Assembly (NCBI RefSeq): GCF_002216685.1
Contig: NZ_CP022353.1
Location: 2,170,001-2,234,000, forward strand
Source of the DNA: Vibrio tarriae
Lineage (GTDB): Bacteria > Pseudomonadota > Gammaproteobacteria > Enterobacterales > Vibrionaceae
Reading direction: 5' to 3'
Length of the DNA stretch: 64,000 nt
The notes beneath the pieces are model-generated. The model made no database searches and was not told the DNA's origin. It saw nothing but the letters and a program-made list of their open reading frames with translations. Position 1 is the first letter of the stretch, and the number at the start of each line of letters is the position of its first letter. The position numbers and the translations under genes were made by a program. Positions 30,822 to 39,215 of the stretch are shown here, piece by piece.

Positions 30822-30955
30822 GCATACCCAAGCGACTTGGAATTGCAGGTAGGTGACAAGTGAGTTTATCCCCATGAGCATAGACAAACTATGTGATTGG
30901 GGTGAAAAAACGAAGCCAACACCGCTGCAGCTTCCAATCGCAGAAGAATACGTCC
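30822..30955 (+). repeat. ERIC-like intergenic repeat, copy 1
   Basis: The stretch has the ERIC/IRU layout: ATACCCAAGCGACTTGG near the left end, a central dyad (CCCCATGAGCATAG ... TGATTGGGGTGA) and GAAGCCAACACCGCTGCAGCTTC near the right end. It shares most of this with the copy at 57588-57712. Its right end is degraded. Between chiS and the chitin operon it acts as a non-coding spacer. Confidence 0.8.
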
Positions 30956-31134
30956 CTTCATATTGAGCACCAGAGTGACACACTCAGACTTGATTCAAGA
31001 GATAAAAAAAGCATATTACTCCCCTCTTCTTGTATTCAAAAAGTAGGGATAAAACGGTAAGAAAGGACAGCAAATTCCTGATTCAGTCAGCCTTTGTTTG
31101 AGATTGCGAAGGGGGTCACAACAATTCGCCAGAT

Positions 31135-31156
31135 TTAATTTAATTGATTAAATTAA
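31135..31156. promoter_or_regulatory. 22-bp perfect AT-only dyad (candidate operator)
   Basis: TTAATTTAAT (31135-31144), spacer TG, then ATTAAATTAA (31147-31156). The arms are exact reverse complements, an operator-like size about 400 bp before the CBP gene. NagC-type operators are AT-rich dyads of this kind, but the match is only by character. Confidence 0.5.
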
Positions 31157-31233
31157 CGTAAAATCAGGCTAGTGAGCAAGATCTCGCTAATAGAAAACAG
31201 GCAAAAAAATCATTATATAAAAAGGAAAACAAA

Positions 31234-31249
31234 GTAAGTAAGCACTAAC
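31234..31249. promoter_or_regulatory. GTAAGT-N4-ACTAAC dyad
   Basis: GTAAGTAAGCACTAAC: five of six bases in each arm are symmetric. The half-site GT(A/T)AGT resembles the SlmA half-site GTGAGT, but here the halves are separated by four bases. Confidence 0.35.
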
Positions 31250-31327
31250 AAAGTGAACTTAACATCACACGTTTTGCGAGGTGAATCACTGAGCGTTTTT
31301 TGTATAAAAATCACACACCAGAAGGTA

Positions 31328-31374
31328 TTTTGACGTTAATAACGTAGGCCACCCAAGTTTTGACGTTTTTAACG
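31328..31374 (+). promoter_or_regulatory. paired 17-bp direct repeats (candidate ChiS sites)
   Basis: TTTTGACGTTAATAACG at 31328-31344 and TTTTGACGTTTTTAACG at 31358-31374 differ at two positions. Start-to-start spacing is 30 bp, about three helical turns, so bound proteins would sit on one face. Each contains TTGACG, a good -35 hexamer, so one could also overlap a promoter. Confidence 0.55.
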
Positions 31375-31555
31375 GGAATTGGAATTGATAAATTTCTTGG
31401 CAAGGTGTCTTCTTACTCCTGCCAAAGGCCTACAGGCCACTCATAACTCCCTTTCCTCCGACGGGGTAAAGTGATGAGGTAGGTCTTGGAGAGTGTTTAT
31501 CAATTGATGACATTCCATCCATTAGTGAAATGAAAGCAACTAGTAAGGAACAGCT

Positions 31556-33226
31556 ATGCTTGCCAATATTAAAAAGACAGCACTAGCCGCCGCAGTAATC
31601 GCAGCAGCAACCAGTGTCTCAGCTCCAGCGTTTGCACGTAGTGAGCTCACCATCGTGCCAGATTTCTACCCTACAATGGTACGTAACTTCAACCCGTACC
31701 TAGCGACTAACCTACGTACAACCACCGATTTTATCTATGAACCTCTGGTTGTATTCAATGAAATGAAAGGTAATACGCCTGTTTTCCGTCTAGCTGAAAG
31801 CTACAAAATGGCTGACGACCTAATGAGCGTGACTTTCGATATCCGCAAAGGTGTTAAGTGGTCTGATGGTGAAGCATTCACAGCTGACGACGTGGTTTAC
31901 TCTTTCGGCCTGCTGAAAGCGAAACCAGAACTTGATCAACGTGGTATCAACAAGTGGGTTACCAGCGTTGAGAAAGTTGACGAATATAAAGTGCGTTTCC
32001 GTTTGTCTGAAGCAAACTCAAACGTACCTTATGAAATCTCTCTGATTCCTATCGTTGCTGAGCACGTATGGAAAGAAGTGAAAGATCCAACGACCTTCAC
32101 TAACGAAAACCCAGTAGGTACTGGTCCTTTCACTGTGATCGACACTTTCACACCACAACTGTACATCCAGTGTCGTAACCCGAATTACTGGGATGCGTCA
32201 AACCTAGAAGTTGACTGTCTGCGTGTTCCACAAATCGCAAACAACGACCAACTACTGGGCAAAATCGTTAACTCTGAGCTCGACTGGACTTCTTCATTTG
32301 TTCCAGATATCGACCGCACTTACGCCGCAGCGAATCCTAACCACCACTACTGGTATCCAGCAGCAGGTACTCAGGCGTTCATGGTGAACTTCAAAAACCC
32401 AGATGCAGCGAAAAAAGAAGCATTGGATAACGTAGAGTTCCGTCGTGCATTCTCTATGGCTCTGGATCGTCAAACCATCATTGACATCGCCTTCTACGGC
32501 AGCGGTACAGTGAACGACTTCGCATCAGGTCTAGGCTACGCATTCGAAGCATGGTCTGATGAAGCGACCCACAAAAAGTACAAAGGCTTCAACACCTATG
32601 ACGTTGAAGGCTCTAAGAAGCTACTGGCAAAAGCGGGCTTCAAAGATGTGAACGGTGACGGTTTCGTTGAAACTCCATCAGGCAAATCTTTTGAACTGCT
32701 GATCCAATCTCCAAACGGCTGGACTGACTTCAACAACACAGTTCAACTGGCGGTTGAGCAGCTACAAGAAGTGGGTATCAAAGCGAAAGCACGTACTCCT
32801 GAATTCGCGGTTTATAACCAAGCGATGCTAGAAGGTACTTACGACGTTGCGTACACCAACTACTTCCACGGCGCTGACCCATTCACTTACTGGAACAGCG
32901 GCTACAACTCAGCACTACAATCTGGTGATGGTATGCCACGCTTCGCGATGCACTACTTCACAGACAAGAAGTTAGATGGTTTGCTAGACAGCTTCTACAA
33001 AACAGCGGACAAGAACGAGCAGTTAGCGATCGCTCACGGTATTCAGAAGATCATTGCTGAAAACCAAGTCACTATCCCTGTAATGTCTGGTGCATGGATG
33101 TATCAGTACAACACCACTCGTTTCACTGGCTGGTGGAGCGAAGAAAATCCGAAGGGCCGTCCAAGCGTTTGGGCTGGTATCCCAGAGCGTCTACTACACG
33201 TACTGGATCTGAAACCAGTTAAGTAA
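31556..33226 (+). CDS. cbp: periplasmic chitin-oligosaccharide binding protein (CBP)
   Basis: A family 5 (DppA/OppA-type) solute-binding protein. In V. cholerae CBP binds (GlcNAc)n and, when empty, holds ChiS inactive. The 556-aa precursor has a signal peptide of about 27 residues (MLANIKKTALAAAVIAAATS ... APAFA) and no lipobox, so it is soluble. The family block KGVKWSDGEAFTADDVVYSF is near residue 100. It is first in the operon of five transport genes; the hairpins after it probably raise its level above the permeases. It uses optimal codons throughout. Confidence 0.95.
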   Translation: MLANIKKTALAAAVIAAATSVSAPAFARSELTIVPDFYPTMVRNFNPYLATNLRTTTDFIYEPLVVFNEMKGNTPVFRLAESYKMADDLMSVTFDIRKGVKWSDGEAFTADDVVYSFGLLKAKPELDQRGINKWVTSVEKVDEYKVRFRLSEANSNVPYEISLIPIVAEHVWKEVKDPTTFTNENPVGTGPFTVIDTFTPQLYIQCRNPNYWDASNLEVDCLRVPQIANNDQLLGKIVNSELDWTSSFVPDIDRTYAAANPNHHYWYPAAGTQAFMVNFKNPDAAKKEALDNVEFRRAFSMALDRQTIIDIAFYGSGTVNDFASGLGYAFEAWSDEATHKKYKGFNTYDVEGSKKLLAKAGFKDVNGDGFVETPSGKSFELLIQSPNGWTDFNNTVQLAVEQLQEVGIKAKARTPEFAVYNQAMLEGTYDVAYTNYFHGADPFTYWNSGYNSALQSGDGMPRFAMHYFTDKKLDGLLDSFYKTADKNEQLAIAHGIQKIIAENQVTIPVMSGAWMYQYNTTRFTGWWSEENPKGRPSVWAGIPERLLHVLDLKPVK

Positions 33227-33242
33227 TACACGTTCATTTCTT

Positions 33243-33263
33243 GCGGCGCACGCTGTGCGCCGC
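33243..33263 (+). other. GC-rich hairpin after the CBP gene
   Basis: GCGGCGCAC-GCT-GTGCGCCGC, a perfect 9-bp stem 17 bp after the CBP stop, without a T-run. Suited to protecting an mRNA 3' end. Confidence 0.6.
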
Positions 33264-33269
33264 CTATCT

Positions 33270-33321
33270 AAATCCCCTCATGTTGTTAAGCAAACATATG
33301 GCGCTCGTTGTCAGGGGATTT
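33270..33321 (+). other. second hairpin in the CBP-permease gap
   Basis: AAATCCCCT (33270-33278) pairs with AGGGGATTT (33313-33321) around a 34-base loop. Together with the first hairpin it fills most of the 169-bp gap. Confidence 0.45.
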
Positions 33322-33395
33322 CTCGCTCTCAAATTCGCTAGGGGCGAGACCTGAAACCAGAGACAGGACAAAACTGGGTGAGTAAGGTGTAAGTT

Positions 33396-34382
33396 ATGGG
33401 TTACTTTTTAAGACGATTGTCGTTCTATTTTGCCGCGTTGCTGGTCGCAGCAACATTAAACTTTATTATTCCGCGTGCCATGCCTGGTGATCCCGTCACC
33501 ATGATGTTTGCCAACGCAACCGCACAAGTTACTCCAGAGCGTATCGAAGCCATGAAGCAGCTTCTTGGCTTTGTAGAAGGTCCTTGGTATGTGCAGTATC
33601 TGACGTACATCAAAAGCATTCTTACTTGGGAGTTGGGTACTTCAATCAAATTCTACCCTTTAAGTGTGAACGAGCTGCTTGGTGGTGCATTTGGTTGGTC
33701 ACTGTTCCTGGCGGGTACGGCGGTTATCATCTCTTTCTCCATAGGCTCTGTGCTCGGTATTTTTGCCGCATGGAAACGGGGCAGCCGTTACGACACTTTT
33801 ATTACACCGGGAATGCTGGTGATTCAGGCTGTACCACAAGTGGTTATTGCCATGCTCGCCATGTTCACCTTCGCCATCGGTTTAAGTTGGTTCCCGACTG
33901 GCTACGCATACACAGCAGGTACCACTCCAGATTGGACGAGTTGGGCATTCATCAAAGATGTAGCCTATCACGCCTTCCTTCCTCTGGTTTGTGCTTCTAT
34001 CGTGCAAATCGGTGGTTTCTTGGTCAACATGCGTAACAACATGATTAACCTGCTAGCTGAAGATTACATCACCATGGCAAAAGGCAAAGGCCTGAGCGAA
34101 AACCGCGTGGTATTTAACTACGCAGCACGTAACGCCCTACTGCCAAGTGTGACCGCACTTTCTATGTCGCTCGGTATGGCGATTGGTGGTCAGCTGATTA
34201 TCGAAATCATCTTCAACTACCCAGGTTTAGGCACTGTATTGTTCAACGCGATTACCGCACGTGACTACCAAGTTCTGCAAGGCCAGCTTCTGATCATGAC
34301 GCTGTTCATGCTGTTCTTTAACCTGCTGGCGGACATGTTATACGTTGTTCTAGACCCTCGCTTACGCAAGGGAGGTAAATAA
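33396..34382 (+). CDS. chitin-oligosaccharide ABC permease, DppB type
   Basis: First of the two inner-membrane subunits of the (GlcNAc)n importer (VC0619 equivalent). The 328-aa protein has six predicted membrane helices and the cytoplasmic EAA-type loop DYITMAKGKGLSENRVVFNYAARNALLP that docks with the ATPase. The start MGYFLRRLSFYFAALL is typical of the DppB/OppB family. It is 2 bp from the second permease. Confidence 0.93.
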   Translation: MGYFLRRLSFYFAALLVAATLNFIIPRAMPGDPVTMMFANATAQVTPERIEAMKQLLGFVEGPWYVQYLTYIKSILTWELGTSIKFYPLSVNELLGGAFGWSLFLAGTAVIISFSIGSVLGIFAAWKRGSRYDTFITPGMLVIQAVPQVVIAMLAMFTFAIGLSWFPTGYAYTAGTTPDWTSWAFIKDVAYHAFLPLVCASIVQIGGFLVNMRNNMINLLAEDYITMAKGKGLSENRVVFNYAARNALLPSVTALSMSLGMAIGGQLIIEIIFNYPGLGTVLFNAITARDYQVLQGQLLIMTLFMLFFNLLADMLYVVLDPRLRKGGK

Positions 34383-34384
34383 TC

Positions 34385-35410
34385 ATGAAAGCACTTTGGA
34401 AACTCTTACGCGGCAACCGTATGGCGATGATTGGTGTCACCATCTTAAGTCTATTCTTTCTGCTCGCGGTCGCAGCACCACTTCTTACCTCGCATGAGCC
34501 AGATAAACGTACGGGTAATCCGCACGAATACCCCGCTTTTGTCGTAAAAGCGGCTAAAGCGAATCCTGATGGCTGGATTGCCGAAAACCTAGCGACAGAT
34601 CGCCGCACTCTAGCGATGTCGAAAAAAGCTGACCACATACTAGGCACCACACGTATGGGTCGTGATGTGTGGTCACAAGTGGCTTATGGTGCTCGCGTAT
34701 CCTTAGCTGTGGGCTTCGGCGCTGGTATCACGGTCTGTTTCTTAGCCACCGTCATCGGTGTCTCTGCGGGTTATTTTGGCGGGAAAATCGACGATTTCCT
34801 CACCGCCGCAATGAACATCATGCTGGTCATTCCGCAATACCCACTGCTGTTCGTATTAGCCGCCTTTATTGGGGAAGCGGGACCTCTCACCATAGCACTG
34901 ATTATTGGTTGTACCTCCTGGGCCTGGGGTGCGCGGGTGGTTCGCTCGCAAACCATGGCACTGCGTGAGAAAGAGTTTGTGAAAGCTGCAGAAGTGCTGG
35001 GTGAATCCTCATGGCGCATCATCTTTGTTGAGATTCTGCCAAACCTGATTTCAATTGTCGGCGCAAGTTTTATCGGTTCGGTGATGTACGCGATCATGAT
35101 GGAAGCGACGATCTCCTTCCTAGGCTTGGGCGATCCTAACACCATCAGTTGGGGCATCATGCTCTACAACGTACAAACCTCATCTTCGATGCTGATCGGC
35201 GCTTGGTGGGAACTGCTGGCACCTTGTTTATCTTTAACTCTGCTGGTTACAGGCCTTGCTCTGCTGAACTTTGCGGTTGACGAAATTGCTAACCCACAAC
35301 TGCGTTCACACAAAGGTATGAAACGCTGGAAGAATCTGGCCAAGCAAGACCAAAAAGCGCGCCAACCGAACGTACCACCACAAAATGCACTTTGGAGCGG
35401 AGATAAATAA
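34385..35410 (+). CDS. chitin-oligosaccharide ABC permease, DppC type
   Basis: Second permease subunit (VC0618 equivalent), 341 aa. An N-terminal helix (about 18-38) is followed by a periplasmic part with ILGTTRMGRDVWSQVAYGAR, five more helices, and the EAA loop REKEFVKAAEVLGESSWRII. The C-terminal tail is basic and polar. It starts 2 bp after the first permease and ends 2 bp before the first ATPase, so all are translationally coupled. Confidence 0.93.
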   Translation: MKALWKLLRGNRMAMIGVTILSLFFLLAVAAPLLTSHEPDKRTGNPHEYPAFVVKAAKANPDGWIAENLATDRRTLAMSKKADHILGTTRMGRDVWSQVAYGARVSLAVGFGAGITVCFLATVIGVSAGYFGGKIDDFLTAAMNIMLVIPQYPLLFVLAAFIGEAGPLTIALIIGCTSWAWGARVVRSQTMALREKEFVKAAEVLGESSWRIIFVEILPNLISIVGASFIGSVMYAIMMEATISFLGLGDPNTISWGIMLYNVQTSSSMLIGAWWELLAPCLSLTLLVTGLALLNFAVDEIANPQLRSHKGMKRWKNLAKQDQKARQPNVPPQNALWSGDK

Positions 35411-35412
35411 TC

Positions 35413-36396
35413 ATGACTACGCCATTAATCTCAATCCGCAACTTATGCGTGGACTACATTACCGATGCTGGTGACGTCCGTGCCTGTAACAATGTGAGCT
35501 TTGATTTAGCCCCCGGCGAGGTGTTTGGCCTTGCGGGTGAATCCGGTTGTGGTAAATCAACCGTTGCCTTCTCGCTGATGCGTCTTCATAAGCCGCCCGC
35601 ATTCATCACCGGTGGCGAGGTGATTTTCAACGGTGAAGACATCCTGCAATACAGTGATGAGCGCATGCAAGCGTTCCGTTGGAAAGAAATGTCGATGGTG
35701 TTTCAAAGTGCAATGAACGCGCTGAACCCAGTTCTAACTATGGAAGAGCAGTTTTGCGATGTGATCATGCGCCATACCAATATGACGCGTGAACAAGCTA
35801 AACGTCGTGCGGAAGGGCTGTTAGAAATTGTGGATATTCACCCAAGCCGTCTTAACGATTATCCGCACCAGTTCTCGGGTGGTATGCGTCAACGCTTGGT
35901 GATTGCGATTGCGCTCGCGCTCAATCCAAAAATGATCATTATGGATGAACCCACGACCGCACTAGATGTTGTCGTTCAGCGTGAAATTCTGCAGAAGATC
36001 TACGCACTCAAAGAAGAGTTTGGTTTCTCTATTCTGTTCATTACTCATGACTTGTCACTGATGGTCGAGTTCTCAGACCGTATCGGCATCATGTACTCCG
36101 GTGAATTGATTGAAGTGGCACCTTCAAAACAGATTCTGGAAACCCCTTACCACCCTTATACCAAAGGGTTGGGAAGCTCTTTTCCACCATTAACTGGACC
36201 AAAAACAAAACTCACAGGTATCCCTGGAAACCCGCTCAACCTGTTGGACATTCCTCAAGGTTGCCGTTTCCAAGCTCGCTGCGACCGAGTTCATGAAGCT
36301 TGCACTAAGGTACCGACCGTACTGCGCCAAATCGAGCATGGCCGCTTTTCTAACTGCCATCTCTATACGCAATCGAACGCCACTATAAAACGCTAA
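35413..36396 (+). CDS. chitin-oligosaccharide ABC ATPase, DppD type
   Basis: ATP-hydrolysing subunit (VC0617 equivalent), 327 aa. Walker A is GESGCGKSTVAF near 44, signature FSGGMRQRLVIA near 157, Walker B MIIMDEPTTAL, and the C-terminal oligopeptide-family extension with four cysteines (CRFQARCDRVHEAC ... C). Together with the next gene it makes a heterodimeric motor. Confidence 0.93.
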   Translation: MTTPLISIRNLCVDYITDAGDVRACNNVSFDLAPGEVFGLAGESGCGKSTVAFSLMRLHKPPAFITGGEVIFNGEDILQYSDERMQAFRWKEMSMVFQSAMNALNPVLTMEEQFCDVIMRHTNMTREQAKRRAEGLLEIVDIHPSRLNDYPHQFSGGMRQRLVIAIALALNPKMIIMDEPTTALDVVVQREILQKIYALKEEFGFSILFITHDLSLMVEFSDRIGIMYSGELIEVAPSKQILETPYHPYTKGLGSSFPPLTGPKTKLTGIPGNPLNLLDIPQGCRFQARCDRVHEACTKVPTVLRQIEHGRFSNCHLYTQSNATIKR

Positions 36397-36438
36397 GGCG
36401 CACGGCAAAGCAGTAGCAAAGAATTTCTGGAGACAATT

Positions 36439-37434
36439 ATGAGCAAACCACATGGCGAATTACTGGTTGAGGGAAAAAATCTGGTTAAAGATTTTGCCAT
36501 CAACAGTAACGCACTCAAACAACCCATGATGCGTGCCATCAACGACGTATCATTCAAAATGTACAAAAGCCGCGGTTTATCTGTGGTGGGTGAGTCTGGC
36601 TCAGGCAAATCCACCACCGCCAAGATGATCGCCAAAATGTACGCGCCGACCTCTGGGGTTATCGAGTACAAAGGCCGTGATATTCAGGAGATCGTTTCTC
36701 GTGACGACCTGATGCATTACCGCGAAGGCGTACAGATGGTATGGCAAGATCCATTTGGCTCACTCAACCCAACCCATACCATTTTCCACCACATTGCTCG
36801 CCCGCTGCTGATCCACAAAAAGGTTACGCCGGGCAACAAAAAAGAATTGGAAGAGCGTGTTTACGAACTGCTTGAGCAAGTAGGTCTCATCCCACCGAAA
36901 GCTACGGCCGCGAAATATCCGCACCAACTTTCTGGTGGTCAGCGTCAGCGCGTTAACTTAGCACGTAACATTGCTGTTGGTGCTGAGGTTGTTCTGGCTG
37001 ATGAACCCACTTCAATGCTCGATGTGTCAATCCGTGCAGGCGTACTCAACCTGATGGAAGAGATGAAGTTTGAGCGTCAAATGTCACTGCTGTACATCAC
37101 GCACGACATCGCGACCGCTCGCTACATCGCTGAAGATTTAGCCGTTATGTACGTAGGACACATGGTGGAATGGGGTGATACCGATGAGATCATTCACGAT
37201 CCTCAGCACCCTTACACCAAGCTGTTAGTCTCTGCGGTACCCGATCCGAAAAAGTCGATCCACGAAAAATTGGAAGGCAACAAAGGCGAGATCCCACTGT
37301 GGACACCTAACTCTGTCGGCTGCCCATTTGCAGGACGCTGTTTGCACGCTTCCGCGAAATGTCGCGAAGCCTTGCCAGAAGTCACTCAGTTGTCTGACAA
37401 CCACTTTGTTCGTTGTTATCTGTTTGAAAAATAA
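36439..37434 (+). CDS. chitin-oligosaccharide ABC ATPase, DppF type
   Basis: Second ATPase (VC0616 equivalent), 331 aa. Walker A GESGSGKSTTAK near 52, signature LSGGQRQRVNLARN, Walker B VVLADEPTSMLD, and the cysteine-containing C-terminal extension (GCPFAGRCLHASAKC). AGGAGACAA-type ribosome site (TGGAGAC) before the ATG. Confidence 0.93.
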   Translation: MSKPHGELLVEGKNLVKDFAINSNALKQPMMRAINDVSFKMYKSRGLSVVGESGSGKSTTAKMIAKMYAPTSGVIEYKGRDIQEIVSRDDLMHYREGVQMVWQDPFGSLNPTHTIFHHIARPLLIHKKVTPGNKKELEERVYELLEQVGLIPPKATAAKYPHQLSGGQRQRVNLARNIAVGAEVVLADEPTSMLDVSIRAGVLNLMEEMKFERQMSLLYITHDIATARYIAEDLAVMYVGHMVEWGDTDEIIHDPQHPYTKLLVSAVPDPKKSIHEKLEGNKGEIPLWTPNSVGCPFAGRCLHASAKCREALPEVTQLSDNHFVRCYLFEK

Positions 37435-37442
37435 AACCAGCA

Positions 37443-37461
37443 GCTCCCTCTCGTAGGGAGC
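37443..37461 (+). other. hairpin in the transporter-GH9 gap
   Basis: GCTCCCT-CTCGT-AGGGAGC, a 7-bp stem between the second ATPase and the GH9 enzyme, without T-run. A possible mRNA segment boundary. Confidence 0.45.
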
Positions 37462-37490
37462 TTGCTCAATCCATACTGCGGAGAAAATGA

Positions 37491-39215
37491 ATGCTGTTAC
37501 TGACCAACCACATTGGCTATGAAACCCAAGGCCCTAAACAGGCGGTGTTACTGTGTGGACAAACACAACTCATGGACGATTGTGTGCTTTTGGTTTGCGC
37601 TCGTAGTCACCAAACCGTTGCCAAGCTCGCTATTGAGTGGCACGGCAAGATCGACAACTGGCATCAGGGACAATTTCATCGTATCGATTTTTCCGATTTC
37701 ACGACGCCAGGCGACTATTATCTGCGCCTGGAACACACGCATTCTGCCACTTTTACTATTGCGCGAGGCGTATTAATGCAACGCACATTTTCTGATGTGC
37801 TGCACTACTTTAAATCGCAACGCTGCTCTGGGCAGTTTGATCAACAAGACAAGCAAGTACCGCTGCTGGGCACATCAACCACTGCCGATGTGCACGGTGG
37901 CTGGTACGACGCTTCAGGTGACGTTAGCAAGTATCTCAGTCACCTTTCTTACGCTAACTATTTGAACCCACAACAAACACCTTTGGTGGTCTGGAACATG
38001 CTCAAAGGGTTAGCGGTTTTACAACATCACTCGGGTTTTGCATCGTTTTCTCGCACTCGCCTCAAGGATGAAGCGTTGTTTGGTGCTGATTTTCTACGCC
38101 GTATGCAAAACTCCGAGGGATTTTTTTATATGACCGTCTTTGACAAATGGAGCAAAGACACCCAACAACGGGAGATTTGTGCCTACGCGACCCAACAAGG
38201 CCATAAATCCGATGATTATCAAGCGGGTTTTCGCCAAGGTGGTGGCATGGCGATTGCTGCACTTGCCGCAGCCGCGCGTTTGGATACGCACGGCGAGTTC
38301 ACACAAACTGACTATTTACAGGCGGCAGAAAAAGGCTACTGGCACCTCAAAGAGCATAACCTCGCCTACCTCAATGATGGGGTTGAAAACATCATTGATG
38401 AGTACTGCGCACTCTTGGCGTGTTGCGAACTTTACCGCACGACAGAGAATGACCAATATCTGGCTCAAGCTCGTGAGTGGGCACAGCGTTTAGCCAAGCG
38501 TCAATGCAGCGATGAACAAATTGCGCACTACTGGTCTGCCACCAGCAACGGTGAGCGCCCATACTTCCACGCCAGTGATGCTGGTCTGCCTGTCATTGCA
38601 CTTTGCGAGTATCTGAATATTGAAACGGATACGGCTAACTACGCTCAACTCCAAAGAGTGGTCGAGCAAGCCTGTCAATTCGAGTTAGCGATAACTCAAC
38701 AAGTCTCCAACCCGTTTGGGTACCCGCGTCAGTATGTCAAAGGGGTGGAAAGCGCCAAACGCACCAGTTTCTTTATCGCCCAAGACAACGAAAGTGGTTA
38801 CTGGTGGCAAGGTGAAAATGCCCGTCTCGCCTCGCTGGCGAGCATGGCTTATCTTGCTCAGCCTCATTTGAGTACCGCCATCGCTAAGCCACTTGAACAG
38901 TGGTCACAAAATGCCCTGAACTGGATTATTGGGCTCAATCCTTACAACATGTGCATGCTCGATGGACATGGGCACAATAATCCCGATTACTTACCTCATT
39001 TAGGCTTTTTCAATGCCAAAGGCGGTGTGTGTAACGGCATAACCGCGGGCTTTGATGACCCAAGAGATATCGCGTTTAACCCTGCAGGGCAAAAAGATGA
39101 CATGCTGCAAAACTGGCGTTGGGGAGAACAATGGATCCCGCATGGCGCTTGGTATCTGCTTGCCATCATCAGCCAATTTGCTCACTTTACCGCTCACGGG
39201 GAGGAGAACCAATGA
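37491..39215 (+). CDS. GH9 family glucosaminidase/beta-glucosidase
   Basis: A cytoplasmic glycoside hydrolase family 9 enzyme (VC0615 equivalent), 574 aa, no signal peptide. An N-terminal Ig-like domain (about 1-85) precedes the alpha/alpha barrel with the catalytic-base region GGWYDASGDVSKY near 140 and the C-terminal region RWGEQWIPHGAW holding the likely acid Glu. Homologues act on non-reducing-end glucosamine or glucose residues rather than on cellulose, which fits the glucosamine kinase next to it. It overlaps that gene by 4 bp (ATGA). Confidence 0.88.
   Translation: MLLLTNHIGYETQGPKQAVLLCGQTQLMDDCVLLVCARSHQTVAKLAIEWHGKIDNWHQGQFHRIDFSDFTTPGDYYLRLEHTHSATFTIARGVLMQRTFSDVLHYFKSQRCSGQFDQQDKQVPLLGTSTTADVHGGWYDASGDVSKYLSHLSYANYLNPQQTPLVVWNMLKGLAVLQHHSGFASFSRTRLKDEALFGADFLRRMQNSEGFFYMTVFDKWSKDTQQREICAYATQQGHKSDDYQAGFRQGGGMAIAALAAAARLDTHGEFTQTDYLQAAEKGYWHLKEHNLAYLNDGVENIIDEYCALLACCELYRTTENDQYLAQAREWAQRLAKRQCSDEQIAHYWSATSNGERPYFHASDAGLPVIALCEYLNIETDTANYAQLQRVVEQACQFELAITQQVSNPFGYPRQYVKGVESAKRTSFFIAQDNESGYWWQGENARLASLASMAYLAQPHLSTAIAKPLEQWSQNALNWIIGLNPYNMCMLDGHGHNNPDYLPHLGFFNAKGGVCNGITAGFDDPRDIAFNPAGQKDDMLQNWRWGEQWIPHGAWYLLAIISQFAHFTAHGEENQ

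Larger units (their letters stand above)
30956..31555 (+). promoter_or_regulatory. control region of the chitin-oligosaccharide operon
   Basis: Together with the ERIC copy this is an 830-bp gap between chiS and the CBP gene with no believable ORF. It is AT-rich at 31130-31330. It contains a 22-bp perfect dyad (31135-31156), a GTAAGT/ACTAAC dyad (31234-31249) and two 17-bp direct repeats 30 bp apart (31328 and 31358). The published regulators of this promoter (chb) are ChiS and SlmA, with carbon-source control; which element belongs to which protein cannot be decided from sequence. The AGGAACAG ribosome site lies right before ATG 31556. Confidence 0.75.

Noticed and set aside
30738..30983. 81-codon minus-strand ORF between chiS and the CBP gene
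   Set aside because: It lies within the ERIC-like repeat and the chiS terminator; its product has no protein-like features and no ribosome site.
31256..31290. CRP site (TGTGA-N6-TCACA) in the chitin control region
   Set aside because: The best candidate GTGA...TCAC has a spacer of eight, not six, bases.
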